DNA of 64,000 nucleotides from Anaerolineae bacterium (GTDB taxonomy: Bacteria; Chloroflexota; Anaerolineae; 4572-78; J111): assembly GCA_022071955.1 (NCBI GenBank), contig JAJVIM010000032.1, forward strand, positions 62,001 through 126,000, given 5' to 3'. The translations under genes and the position numbers were made by a program. Shown one piece after another: positions 1 through 7,621 of the stretch. Positions within the stretch are counted from its first letter, which is position 1. Every line of letters starts with the position of its first letter. Under the pieces are notes generated by a model. The model saw only the letters and a list, made by a program, of their open reading frames with translations. It was not told the DNA's origin and searched no databases.

Positions 1-156
1 ATCAAACTCAACGGCTACGAAGGCTCGATTCATCAGGTGGGCCGGCAGTTGTTGGCCGGCGGGCCGTGCAACGGCTGGCAGCACTGGTACTTTGAGGCCG
101 CCGATGGCCATTTGCGCCCCATCGATGAACTGCGGGCGGTGATTCGCGGGCAGTAG
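1..156 (+). CDS. C-terminus of a DNA adenine methyltransferase (RAMA domain), 5' truncated
   Basis: Frame 1 is open from the window edge to a TAG at 154-156, giving 51 residues. The peptide contains GSIHQVGRQL, then PCNGWQHWYFE, then LRPIDELR. This matches the RAMA domain found at the C-terminus of CcrM-type adenine-N6 methyltransferases, whose usual form is GSIHxxG...CNGWTFWHF...PIDxLR. In those enzymes the domain helps DNA recognition and the catalytic domain lies upstream, outside this window. The enzyme could be an orphan methylase or part of a restriction system; nothing here decides. Family assignment rests on motif memory only. Confidence 0.7.
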   Translation: MKLNGYEGSIHQVGRQLLAGGPCNGWQHWYFEAADGHLRPIDELRAVIRGQ

Positions 157-206
157 CTGCCGCCCAAACTTGCCACATCCCCGTTTTTTGGCAATAATTC
201 CCGTAG

Positions 207-326
207 GTAATTACTCAGCCGCACCATTCTGGATGTCATTCCCGCGTGTTTTTAGCGGGAATCCATCGTTTTGGCCTTCAGTGGATGCCCGATAAAGGCA
301 TTCGGGCATGACGGCTGAGTAGTTAC
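207..326. mobile_element. MITE-like palindromic element, 120 bp, with 8-bp target duplication
   Basis: Termini at 207-221 (GTAATTACTCAGCCG) and 312-326 are inverted repeats with one mismatch. The 8-mer TCCCGTAG lies directly outside both ends, at 199-206 and 327-334, as expected for a target-site duplication. A second, inner inverted pair begins with GTCATTCCCG at 235 and ends with CGGGCATGAC at 312. There is no reading frame of note inside. It is too short to encode a transposase, so it would have to be moved in trans; no transposase is present in the window. Confidence 0.7.
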
Positions 327-382
327 TCCCGTAGACCACATTCCCCAAAATACAGCACGGCTAACAAAGTTGAGGTTGGGCC

Positions 383-3094
383 ATGGCACTTGCCCCAAAC
401 ACAATGTTGGAAAACCGCTATCGCATTGAGCGATTGCTGGCTCGCGGCGGCATGGGCGCCATCTATCAGGGCTTTGATACCAATCTCAACATCCCCGTCG
501 CCATCAAAGAGAACTTCTTTAAAACGCCCGAAGCCATCCGCCAGTTTCAGCGAGAAGCCCAGATTCTGGCCCGAGTCCATCACCCCAACCTGCCGCGCGT
601 GATCCATCACTTTAGTTATACCGGCCAGCAATATCTGGTGATGGATTTTATTGGCGGCCAGGATTTGTGGGAAATGGTCAAACAGCGCGGTCGCCCGCTT
701 GATGAAGGCCAGGCGCTGGATTATCTTATTCAAGTTTGCGACGCGGTGGACTACCTGCACCGCCAAAAGCCGCCCGTTATCCACCGCGACATCAAGCCGC
801 AAAATATTAAAATCACGCCCGATGGCCAGGCGGTGCTGGTTGATTTTGGCATTGCCAAAGTGGCCGAAGGCGACGCCCACACCCAAACCGGCGCGCAGGG
901 GGTAACGCCCGGCTTTTCGCCGCCGGAGCAGTACAGCGGCGAAGGCACCCTGCCCGCCTCGGATGTTTATTCGCTGGGGGCGACGCTGTACGCGGTGCTC
1001 ACCGGCCAAAAACCGCCCCACAGCGTGAGCCGGCTGGTTGACCAGGGTAAATTCAAACCGCCCGTTGAACTGAACAAAAAATTGAGCCGGGCCGCCTCTA
1101 ACGCGGTCATGCACGCTATGCAGCCGCGCATCGAAGACCGGCCGCAGTCGGCGCTGGCCTGGAAGCGCGAGCTGGAGGCCATACAGGACCAGCCTACCCA
1201 GCCGCAGGAAACAGACAGCGAAACCACGCTGTTTGGCAGCCACGGTTCGCCGGGCTGGCTGGTGGGGCCGGGCGGCCTGAATTATCGCATCCGGCTGGGT
1301 GACCAGACGCTGGGCCGTTCTTCCACCTGCGATGTTCACGTGCAGGATGGCCGCGCCTCGCGCAAACACGCCACCCTCAATTTTGATGGCCGGCGCTGTC
1401 TGGTTGTTGACGAAGGCAGCGCCAACGGCACCTTTGTAAACGACCAGCCGGTTGGCGGCAAAGGCGTCCTCTTTAAAATAGGCGACCGGCTGCGGATTGG
1501 CGATACCGTGCTCGCGTTCAGCCCCACCGCCGGCGCGCCGGGATCGGCCCCGGTGCCGCGCATTGATGAACTGGCCGGCACGGCCCACATTTCGTCGCAG
1601 GATGTGCCCGGGCCGCGGCCAATCTCCCGGCCCATTTCCACGCCGCTGACGCCGGCTCCGGCCGTCGCGCCGCCGCCGGCCAAAAGTGGCGGGTTGCTGT
1701 GGCTTTGGCTGGGGCTGGGCATGCTGGTAATTGTGGCGCTGCTGGGCGTGGTGGCGGCGCTGCTCTATTTGCAGCAGCCGGGCGCGCCGCCGGCCGCCAC
1801 ACCCGATGTCGCGGCCATGATCGCTGCCGCTTCAACGGCCACCGCCCGGGCCGTCGCGCAGGAACCCACCAGCGACAGCGTGCAGGCCACGCTCGAGGCG
1901 CTGGCTGCCACCGCGACCACCCAGGCCGAAAGCGCCTCGGCGGTGGATACCGAGGCGACCGTGGCCGCGGCGATTGCCGCCACCGAAGCGGCGCGGCCGC
2001 CAACCGAGACGCCGACCCCAACCGCCACCCTCACCCCGGTTCCGCCTTCGCCTACGCCAACCACCCCGCCCACGCCAACCCCGTTTCCCCCGACAGCCAC
2101 CTTTACGCCCCGGCCGACTACCCCGGCGGTAGTCGCTGCGCCGCTCGGCGTGTTTCAGAATTTTGAAACGGATACGGCCTGGAAACGCGGCGACGAAGCC
2201 AACGGCACCTTCAGCCGTTCATCGGCCCAGGCTCACGGCGGTAATTTTTCCGGCCAGCTCAATTACAATTTCTCCACCGCCGGCAACGATTACGTGGTTT
2301 TTTTGCAGAGCCGCCAGTTGGCCGGGCGGCCCAACGCCATTTCAGCCTGGGTTTACGGCGATGGCGCGGGCCATTTTTTGAATGTGTGGCTCAAAGACGC
2401 GGCCGGCCAAACCTGGCAGATGTCGTTTGGGCAGATCAAACACACCGGCTGGCAGCAGATGACGGCCGTACTCAACCCCGGCCAGCCGTGGCCCAGCGGC
2501 CACATTTCCGGCCCCAACAACAACACCATCGATTACCCCATCAGCTTTCAGGGGTTGGTGCTCGATGACAGTTCCGACGATTTTCGCGGGCAGGGTACGA
2601 TTTACATCGATGACCTGACCAGCCAGGAATCGGGTGGGGTTGTGGCGCAGCCAACCGTCGCCGCGCCCACGCCGGTGAAAGTGGTTCCCACGCCGGCGCC
2701 CAGCGCCAACTATGTGCTGGCCGTGGCCAGCCAGCATCGGTATGAAACCTGGGGGGCGTCGGCCACCGGCGACATCTGCGAAGATTACCGCAATAAAAAT
2801 TTCAACGACAAAATTCACAAAAAAGGGTTTAATCTGGAACTGAGCCTGACCAACAAAACCTCGCAAAAAGTGGCCGATGACTGGGCGCCGGAATTTATCA
2901 CCGCCAAAGGCCAAAATGTGCAGGTCTGTTACTATGGCTACAGCGGCTCCGGCCCCCAGCCCGGCGCAACCACGGTGATGACCTTTTTCACCATTGTTGA
3001 CCCCGATGATTTTGTGCGCACGGTTCGGCTTGAGATTGGCAGCGAGCGGCTGCAAATCTGCCTCGATACCAACGGCGCGCAAACCCCCTGCTAA
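383..3094 (+). CDS. Ser/Thr protein kinase with FHA domain and extracytoplasmic C-terminal domain
   Basis: A 903-residue transmembrane Hanks-type kinase. The kinase domain spans about 10-265: glycine loop RGGMGAIYQG, catalytic Lys42, HRD at 134-136 and DFG at 154-156. An FHA domain follows at about 300-380 (GRSSTCDVHV, SRKHA, SANGTFVND), which in this family binds phosphothreonine. One membrane helix lies at about 436-463. A long Ala/Thr then Pro/Thr-rich stalk (about 470-590) leads to a jelly-roll-like domain (about 590-750) resembling carbohydrate-binding modules, and a last unassigned segment of about 130 residues. Inferred role: sensing an envelope ligand and phosphorylating cytoplasmic targets. 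The kinase and FHA calls are secure; the outer domain is tentative. Confidence 0.9.
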   Translation: MALAPNTMLENRYRIERLLARGGMGAIYQGFDTNLNIPVAIKENFFKTPEAIRQFQREAQILARVHHPNLPRVIHHFSYTGQQYLVMDFIGGQDLWEMVKQRGRPLDEGQALDYLIQVCDAVDYLHRQKPPVIHRDIKPQNIKITPDGQAVLVDFGIAKVAEGDAHTQTGAQGVTPGFSPPEQYSGEGTLPASDVYSLGATLYAVLTGQKPPHSVSRLVDQGKFKPPVELNKKLSRAASNAVMHAMQPRIEDRPQSALAWKRELEAIQDQPTQPQETDSETTLFGSHGSPGWLVGPGGLNYRIRLGDQTLGRSSTCDVHVQDGRASRKHATLNFDGRRCLVVDEGSANGTFVNDQPVGGKGVLFKIGDRLRIGDTVLAFSPTAGAPGSAPVPRIDELAGTAHISSQDVPGPRPISRPISTPLTPAPAVAPPPAKSGGLLWLWLGLGMLVIVALLGVVAALLYLQQPGAPPAATPDVAAMIAAASTATARAVAQEPTSDSVQATLEALAATATTQAESASAVDTEATVAAAIAATEAARPPTETPTPTATLTPVPPSPTPTTPPTPTPFPPTATFTPRPTTPAVVAAPLGVFQNFETDTAWKRGDEANGTFSRSSAQAHGGNFSGQLNYNFSTAGNDYVVFLQSRQLAGRPNAISAWVYGDGAGHFLNVWLKDAAGQTWQMSFGQIKHTGWQQMTAVLNPGQPWPSGHISGPNNNTIDYPISFQGLVLDDSSDDFRGQGTIYIDDLTSQESGGVVAQPTVAAPTPVKVVPTPAPSANYVLAVASQHRYETWGASATGDICEDYRNKNFNDKIHKKGFNLELSLTNKTSQKVADDWAPEFITAKGQNVQVCYYGYSGSGPQPGATTVMTFFTIVDPDDFVRTVRLEIGSERLQICLDTNGAQTPC

Positions 3095-3101
3095 AACATT
3101 G

Positions 3102-3146
3102 TTTGGTGGGGTTTGGCGCGGCGTCGCCGCGCCAAACTCCACCAAA
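3102..3146. terminator. Long hairpin after the kinase gene
   Basis: GGTTTGGCGCGGCG and its near-complement CGCCGCGCCAAACTCC form a very stable stem, extended outward by TTTGGTGG/CCACCAAA. It lies just after the kinase stop and before the next promoter. There is no clear T-run on the plus strand, so it may be a processing or stabilising structure rather than a classical intrinsic terminator. Confidence 0.55.
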
Positions 3147-3160
3147 ATGTCACTGTCCCC

Positions 3161-3190
3161 TTATTCGGATTTGGCCGATGGTGGTACAAT
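3161..3190 (+). promoter_or_regulatory. Promoter with extended -10 upstream of the inositol phosphatase gene
   Basis: TACAAT at 3185-3190 is preceded by TGG, giving an extended -10. A weak -35 TTATTC lies at 3161-3166 with an 18-bp spacer. The same TGGTAYAMT pattern recurs at other promoters in the window. Confidence 0.5.
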
Positions 3191-3225
3191 GAGCGGTAAA
3201 TTTTGCACCGGAGAAACCCTTTTCA

Positions 3226-4047
3226 ATGACCCAATCAAATCCCAACCCGAATCAGTTGGCCCGGCATCTGCTGGATGTGGCCGCCTCTGCCGCTCGTGCA
3301 GTCGGGCCAATGCTGGTTGAAGGCTTCACCCACGGCGTCACCGCCAGCGAAAAAACCGCTTTCTACGATTTGGTAACCGAGTACGACCGCAACGCCGAAA
3401 AAACCATCACCCAATACATTTTTGAACATCACCCCGATTCGGCGATTGTGGGCGAGGAAGGCGGCGCGGTGGGCAACGGCGCGGTGCGCTGGTATGTTGA
3501 CCCCATCGATGGCACCACCAACTTTGCCACCGGCTTTCCCTTTTTCTGCGTGTCCATCGGCGCGGAATTTCAGGGACAACTGCTGGCCGGCGTTGTGTTC
3601 GATCCCCTGCGCAACGAGCTGTTCTCGGCCGCGGCCGGGGGCGGGGCAATGCTCAACGGCCAGCCCATCCGGTTTGAGGCCATCGCCACGGAACAGGCCG
3701 CGGTGTTGCTCACCGATTTTCCCGTGCCCGGTTTGGACGCCGACCCGGCCAAGTACGAACTGTTTGGCCAGCTTTCGCAGCGATTTCAGGCGGTGCGGCG
3801 GGTCGGTTCAACCGCACTGCAAATGGCCTATGTTTGCTGCGGCCGGGCCGATGCCACCCTGGCCCTGCACATTAGTCCCTGGGATGTGGCTGCCGGCTAT
3901 CTGCTGATTGCCGAAGCGGGCGGGGTTATCCAATCGCTGGGCCGGGATCAGGAGCGACCGTGGCTCAATCGCGGTTTTATGGCCTACCCTGCCAATTTTG
4001 AGCTTGACCGCTCCGTTTTCAAGGAATTTTTGCGCTATAACGTTTGA
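3226..4047 (+). CDS. Inositol monophosphatase family protein
   Basis: A 273-residue soluble Mg-dependent, Li-sensitive-type phosphatase. Family metal ligands are visible: GEE at 76-78, DPIDGTTNF from 92, and WDVAAG near 222, with AEAGG following. The family hydrolyses inositol-1-phosphate or related sugar phosphates, and some members act on nucleotide 3'-phosphates (CysQ); the motifs do not separate these options. The length is typical. The following LuxR-type gene starts 4 bp after the stop, so the two are probably cotranscribed from the promoter at 3161-3190. Confidence 0.9.
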   Translation: MTQSNPNPNQLARHLLDVAASAARAVGPMLVEGFTHGVTASEKTAFYDLVTEYDRNAEKTITQYIFEHHPDSAIVGEEGGAVGNGAVRWYVDPIDGTTNFATGFPFFCVSIGAEFQGQLLAGVVFDPLRNELFSAAAGGGAMLNGQPIRFEAIATEQAAVLLTDFPVPGLDADPAKYELFGQLSQRFQAVRRVGSTALQMAYVCCGRADATLALHISPWDVAAGYLLIAEAGGVIQSLGRDQERPWLNRGFMAYPANFELDRSVFKEFLRYNV

Positions 4048-4051
4048 ACCG

Positions 4052-6907
4052 ATGACCCCACCGCTCATTGCCACCAAACTGTATATTCCGCCGGCCCGGC
4101 CGGGGCTGGTGGTTCGCCCCCGGTTGCTGGAGCGGCTGAACCGCGGCTTGCAGCATCGTCCCGGGATTTCGCTGGTGTGCGCTCCGGCCGGTTTCGGCAA
4201 AACCACGCTGGTCAGCAGTTGGATCAATCAAAAGGATGAAGGCAGAAGGATGAAGGATGAAGTGGGGCAATCCACTCTTCAGTCTTCTGTCTTCACCCTT
4301 CATCCGTCCAAAGTGGCCTGGCTGTCGCTGGATAGCGGCGACAACGACCCCAACCGCTTTATCAACTACCTGATCGCCGCGCTGCAGCAGATTTCGCCGG
4401 AAATTGGGGCCACGGTCAAAGGTGCGTTCCAAAGTGAGCAGGTGGAGTCGCTGCTCACCGTCATCATCAACGATATTTCCCGCCACCTGACCGACGCCAT
4501 TTTGGTGCTGGACGACTACCACGAAATCACCGCCGCGCCGGTGCATCACCTGCTGTCCTTTTTGTTTGATTATCTGCCGCCGCAGTTGCACGTTATCCTC
4601 ATCAGCCGGGTTGATCCGCCGCTGCCGCTGGCTCGGCTGCGGGCGCGCGGCCTGCTCACCGAAGTGCGGGCCTCGGATTTGCGTTTTGTGCAGGCGGAAG
4701 CCGCCGATTTTCTCAACCGGCTGATGGGGCTGGAGCTGACCGCCGCCGATGTGGTCGCCCTGGCCGAGCGCACCGAAGGCTGGATTGTCGGCCTGCAACT
4801 GGCTGCCTATTCTATGCAGGAGTACGGTGATCGCTCTGATTTTATCGCCCGTTTTACCGGCGATGACCGGTTTGTTACCGATTATCTGATTGACGAGGTG
4901 CTGGGTCGCCAGCCGCAGCACGTGCAGGAATTTTTGCTGCACACCTCAATTTTAAACCGGCTGACCGGCTCTCTGTGCGATGCCGTCCTTGGCAGGGATG
5001 AAACGAAAACAAATTCTGAAGCCTCATCCTTCCTCCCCCGCCCCCTGCAAGGGGGTTACCCTTCCTCCTTTATTTTGGAGTATCTGGAACAGGCCAACCT
5101 GTTTATTATTCCGCTGGACAACCAGCGCCACTGGTACCGCCACCATCAGCTTTTTGCCGATCTGCTGCGCCACCGGCTGCACCACACCCGGCCGGAGCTG
5201 GAACCGGAGCTGCATCGCCGGGCGGCGCGCTGGCACCAGGCCCAAAATCACCTGTCTGAGGCGCTGCATCATTTTTTGCAGGCGCAGGATTTTGCCGAGG
5301 CTGCGCCTTTGCTCGAGGCCATTGGCCCCACCATCTGCTGGCGGCAGGGCGAGTTTGCCACGCTGCAGGGCTGGCTCAACCAGTTGCCGCGCCAGCTGGT
5401 GTACAGCCGGCCCAAGCTGTGCCTGTACAGCGCCGAAGTGCTGTACCTCACCGGCCAGTTTGAGGCCATTGAACCGTTTTTGCAGGCCGCCGAACAATCG
5501 CTCGCCGCGCCAGATTCGGCGCTGCCGGCGGCCAGCACCCAGGCGCTGCTGGGTGAAGTGATGGCCATGCGGGCGCTGGTGGCCGGCGGGCAGGGGGATG
5601 CGGCCAGTGTGGCCCGGGCCATCGAGCTGTCTCAGCACGCGCTGGCGCTGTTGCCAGAAAGTGAGCGCCATCTGCGGATGTTGCTGACTCTGGGCCTGGC
5701 CGAAGCTCACTACCTGAGCGGCCAGGTGGAAACTGCGGCGCATGCCTATCAAGCGGCCAGCGATCTGGCGTTGGCCGGCGATAACCTGTTTTTGGCGCTG
5801 GCCGCGCTGGTGCGGCTCACCGAAGTGCTCACGGTGCGCGGCAAACTGAACCAGGCCGAAGCACTGTGCGCTCAAATTCAGCATATGGTCGGCGAGCGCC
5901 CCATGCAGGTATCAGCCTGGATCGAAGTTCACCTGGCCGGGCTGGCGTGCGAGCGCAACCGGCTTGACGCCGCCGAACAGCGCCTGGCCGGGGTGCTGGC
6001 CCGGCCGCCCAAATCGGCCAACCCGCGCATGCTGCTGGAAGGTCAGTTGGGGCTGGCCCGGCTGCGGCAGGCCAAAGGTGATTTTGAAGGCGCGCAGCAG
6101 GCCATTCAGGTGGCGGCGCAGGTGGAGCTGCAATACCAAACAGCCTCAGCGTGGGATATGCCGCCGGTCGCCTCGCACCGGGCGCGGCTGAGTTTGGCGC
6201 AAGGTGATCTGGCGGCAGCCGCCTTGTGGCTGCACGCCGAGCAGCTTGACCCCGCCGACCCGTTGCCGCCGCTTCGCGCCGAAGATTATCTGACTCTGGC
6301 CCGGATTTTGCTGGCCCAACAGCGGGCCGCGACGGCCATCCCGCTGCTCAATCGTTTGGAACGGGCTGCTGCCAGCGACGGCCGCGGCAAGCATCAGCTT
6401 GAGGCGCTTATTTTGCTGGCGTTGGCTCATTCTGCCCAAAACCGACCGTCGGACGCCTTTGCCGCGTTGGCCCAGGCGCTCACTCTGGCCGAGCCGGAAG
6501 GTTTTGTCCGCCTGTTTCTGGACGAAGGCCAGCCGCTGCTCAATCTGCTGGCAGTGTTTGCCGGCCAACCGGCCGCGCCTCTCGCGGCGGTTGAATACGC
6601 CCAAAAACTGCTGGCCGAAGCCGGCCAGCCTGCCCCATCGGCATCCCCGGAAAAACCAGCCCCTCCCACCCAAAATCTGGTTGAACCACTCACGCCCCGC
6701 GAGTTGGAAGTCCTGCATCTGATTGCTCAGGGCTACAGCAACCAGGAAATTGCCCGCGAGTTGGTGCTGTCGGCCGGCACGGTCAAACTGCACGCCCATA
6801 ATATTTACGGCAAACTCGGCGTGAGCAGCCGCACCCAGGCCGTGGCGCTGGCCACGGAATTGGGCCTGCTGGAAAGTAGGAGTCAGGAGCCGGGAATTAG
6901 GAATTAG
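4052..6907 (+). CDS. LuxR-family transcriptional regulator with MalT-like ATPase and TPR-like region
   Basis: A 951-residue STAND-type regulator. It has an N-terminal KLYIPPARPGLV motif, Walker A APAGFGKTT at about 44-52, Walker B ILVLDDYHE near 155, a winged-helix region (WYRHHQLFADLLRHRL), a long helical-repeat region, and a C-terminal LuxR HTH (LTPRELEVLHLIAQG..NQEIA) at about 875-940. I start at ATG 4052, 4 bp after the upstream stop; an in-frame ATG at 3908 would overlap the phosphatase. Compared with MalT-like relatives it carries two extra peptides that coincide with DNA repeats: residues about 61-87, and about 313-340. Its last residues (ESRSQEPGIRN) are also repeat-derived. The inducer is unknown. 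Confidence 0.88.
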   Translation: MTPPLIATKLYIPPARPGLVVRPRLLERLNRGLQHRPGISLVCAPAGFGKTTLVSSWINQKDEGRRMKDEVGQSTLQSSVFTLHPSKVAWLSLDSGDNDPNRFINYLIAALQQISPEIGATVKGAFQSEQVESLLTVIINDISRHLTDAILVLDDYHEITAAPVHHLLSFLFDYLPPQLHVILISRVDPPLPLARLRARGLLTEVRASDLRFVQAEAADFLNRLMGLELTAADVVALAERTEGWIVGLQLAAYSMQEYGDRSDFIARFTGDDRFVTDYLIDEVLGRQPQHVQEFLLHTSILNRLTGSLCDAVLGRDETKTNSEASSFLPRPLQGGYPSSFILEYLEQANLFIIPLDNQRHWYRHHQLFADLLRHRLHHTRPELEPELHRRAARWHQAQNHLSEALHHFLQAQDFAEAAPLLEAIGPTICWRQGEFATLQGWLNQLPRQLVYSRPKLCLYSAEVLYLTGQFEAIEPFLQAAEQSLAAPDSALPAASTQALLGEVMAMRALVAGGQGDAASVARAIELSQHALALLPESERHLRMLLTLGLAEAHYLSGQVETAAHAYQAASDLALAGDNLFLALAALVRLTEVLTVRGKLNQAEALCAQIQHMVGERPMQVSAWIEVHLAGLACERNRLDAAEQRLAGVLARPPKSANPRMLLEGQLGLARLRQAKGDFEGAQQAIQVAAQVELQYQTASAWDMPPVASHRARLSLAQGDLAAAALWLHAEQLDPADPLPPLRAEDYLTLARILLAQQRAATAIPLLNRLERAAASDGRGKHQLEALILLALAHSAQNRPSDAFAALAQALTLAEPEGFVRLFLDEGQPLLNLLAVFAGQPAAPLAAVEYAQKLLAEAGQPAPSASPEKPAPPTQNLVEPLTPRELEVLHLIAQGYSNQEIARELVLSAGTVKLHAHNIYGKLGVSSRTQAVALATELGLLESRSQEPGIRN
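4234..4305. repeat. Inverted pair of heptad repeats inside the LuxR gene
   Basis: Four 7-bp units of the GGATGAA type fill 4234-4261, and four units of the complementary type (ending TTCACCC, TTCATCC) fill 4278-4305. They flank a small AGTGG/CCACT stem-loop, so the whole could fold as one large hairpin. It is translated as part of an extra peptide between Walker A and the VAWLSLD motif. Confidence 0.85.
5024..5068. repeat. C/G-rich palindromic repeat inside the LuxR gene
   Basis: The core CCCCCTGCAAGGGGG at 5041-5055 is flanked by CTTCCTCC-type sequence. It resembles the C-rich palindromes at 12427, 29008 and 39734, but here it is translated (FLPRPLQGGYPSS) just before the EYLEQANLF motif of the ATPase. 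Confidence 0.6.
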
Positions 6908-7043
6908 AGAAATACTCCTCTGAAAATAGCGAATTGCGAATTGCGAATCACTCGCCACCCGCAACCCGCCACACGCCAAATTTTCATTCATCGTTGCGCT
7001 GGCGCAGGGTCGCCATTCGTCCTTCATCCTTTATCCTTCGTCG
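6876..7043. repeat. Heptad repeat island at and after the end of the LuxR gene
   Basis: Successive runs: AGTCAGGAG- and GGAATTA-type units crossing the stop codon; GCGAATT, GCGAATT, GCGAATC at 6929-6949; CGCCACC, CGCAACC, CGCCACA at 6953-6973; and CCTTCAT, CCTTTAT, CCTTCGT at 7021-7041. This fills most of the gap before the next promoter; I see no gene in it. Confidence 0.75.
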
Positions 7044-7121
7044 TTTGCTGCCAGCTCTGTTTATATCCCCAAATCTATACCCTACCTATAACCTTGGTTA
7101 GATGTGATAGCCGGTTGACTC

Positions 7122-7130
7122 TGGTACACT
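7122..7130 (+). promoter_or_regulatory. Extended -10 promoter element
   Basis: TGGTACACT ends at 7130, 43 bp before the ATG at 7174. No good -35 hexamer sits 16-18 bp upstream, so recognition would depend on the TG extension. Confidence 0.4.
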
Positions 7131-7173
7131 GGGCGTGGAAATTAGCTGACTTTCAGCCCGTGGAGCAACCGCC

Positions 7174-7446
7174 ATGAAACCGTGCAAACATCATCTGTCT
7201 CTTGACCAGCCGGCGCGATACCAGATCAACGTGCAGGGCCGGCTCGATAAAGATTGGGCCGATTGGTTTGATAACCTGTCGCTGAGTTGGGAAACCGACG
7301 CGTATGGCCAGCCGGTCACCGTTTTCACCGGCCCGGTGGTCGATCAGGCCGCGCTGCATGGCCTGCTCTATCGCCTGTACAGTTTGGGGCTGCCGCTGCT
7401 GTCGGTGACGTGCCTCGATACCGGGCCGGATGAGCCGGCGCAGTAG
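7174..7446 (+). CDS. Small conserved hypothetical protein
   Basis: A 90-residue soluble protein with no signal peptide or membrane segment. Features are RYQINVQGRLDKDWADWF near the start and TGPVVDQAALHGLLYRLYSLGLPLLSV in the second half. I recall similar short proteins in Chloroflexota, with an alternating strand/helix look, but no established function. ATG 7174 follows an extended -10 element and a weak GTGGAG site. It is flanked on both sides by repeat islands and appears monocistronic. No function is proposed. Confidence 0.65.
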   Translation: MKPCKHHLSLDQPARYQINVQGRLDKDWADWFDNLSLSWETDAYGQPVTVFTGPVVDQAALHGLLYRLYSLGLPLLSVTCLDTGPDEPAQ

Positions 7447-7448
7447 AT

Positions 7449-7500
7449 ATTAGTCATTGGTTACTGATCATTATTCATTTGCCAGTGACCAATGACTAAT
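7449..7500. repeat. Inverted repeat built from GTCATTG-type units
   Basis: ATTAGTCATTGGTTACT at 7449-7465 is complementary to AGTGACCAATGACTAAT at 7484-7500 with one mismatch. It begins two bases after the small gene's stop codon, so it could also form a terminator-like hairpin, though no T-run follows. Confidence 0.7.
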
Positions 7501-7553
7501 GGCCTGTGACCACATTCTACATTATGGTACGGCAACGCAAGTAAAAATCTGGC

Positions 7554-7599
7554 GTAGGAGCGCTTCGCGAAGCGCCCCTACATTCGCAATTCGCAATTC
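7554..7599. repeat. Palindrome plus heptad tail (dispersed repeat module)
   Basis: A near-perfect palindrome at 7554-7581 (GTAGGAGCGCTTCGCGAAGC and its complement) is followed at once by ATTCGCA-type heptads. The same module occurs in reverse at 54931-54970, and the palindrome alone at 14460-14481. It ends about 20 bp before the efflux adaptor start codon. Confidence 0.75.
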
Positions 7600-7621
7600 A
7601 TTTTTCAAGGGAGTTTATTCA

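Noticed and set aside
323..1588. Long minus-strand open frame opposite the Ser/Thr kinase gene
   Set aside because: It lies antisense to a gene with clear kinase and FHA motifs; its product is Arg/Ala-rich without any recognisable domain, as expected of a shadow frame in GC-rich DNA.
3908..4051. 48-residue N-terminal extension of the LuxR regulator
   Set aside because: It overlaps the phosphatase gene in another frame and lacks homology; ATG 4052 directly follows that gene's stop and precedes the KLYIPPARPGLV motif.
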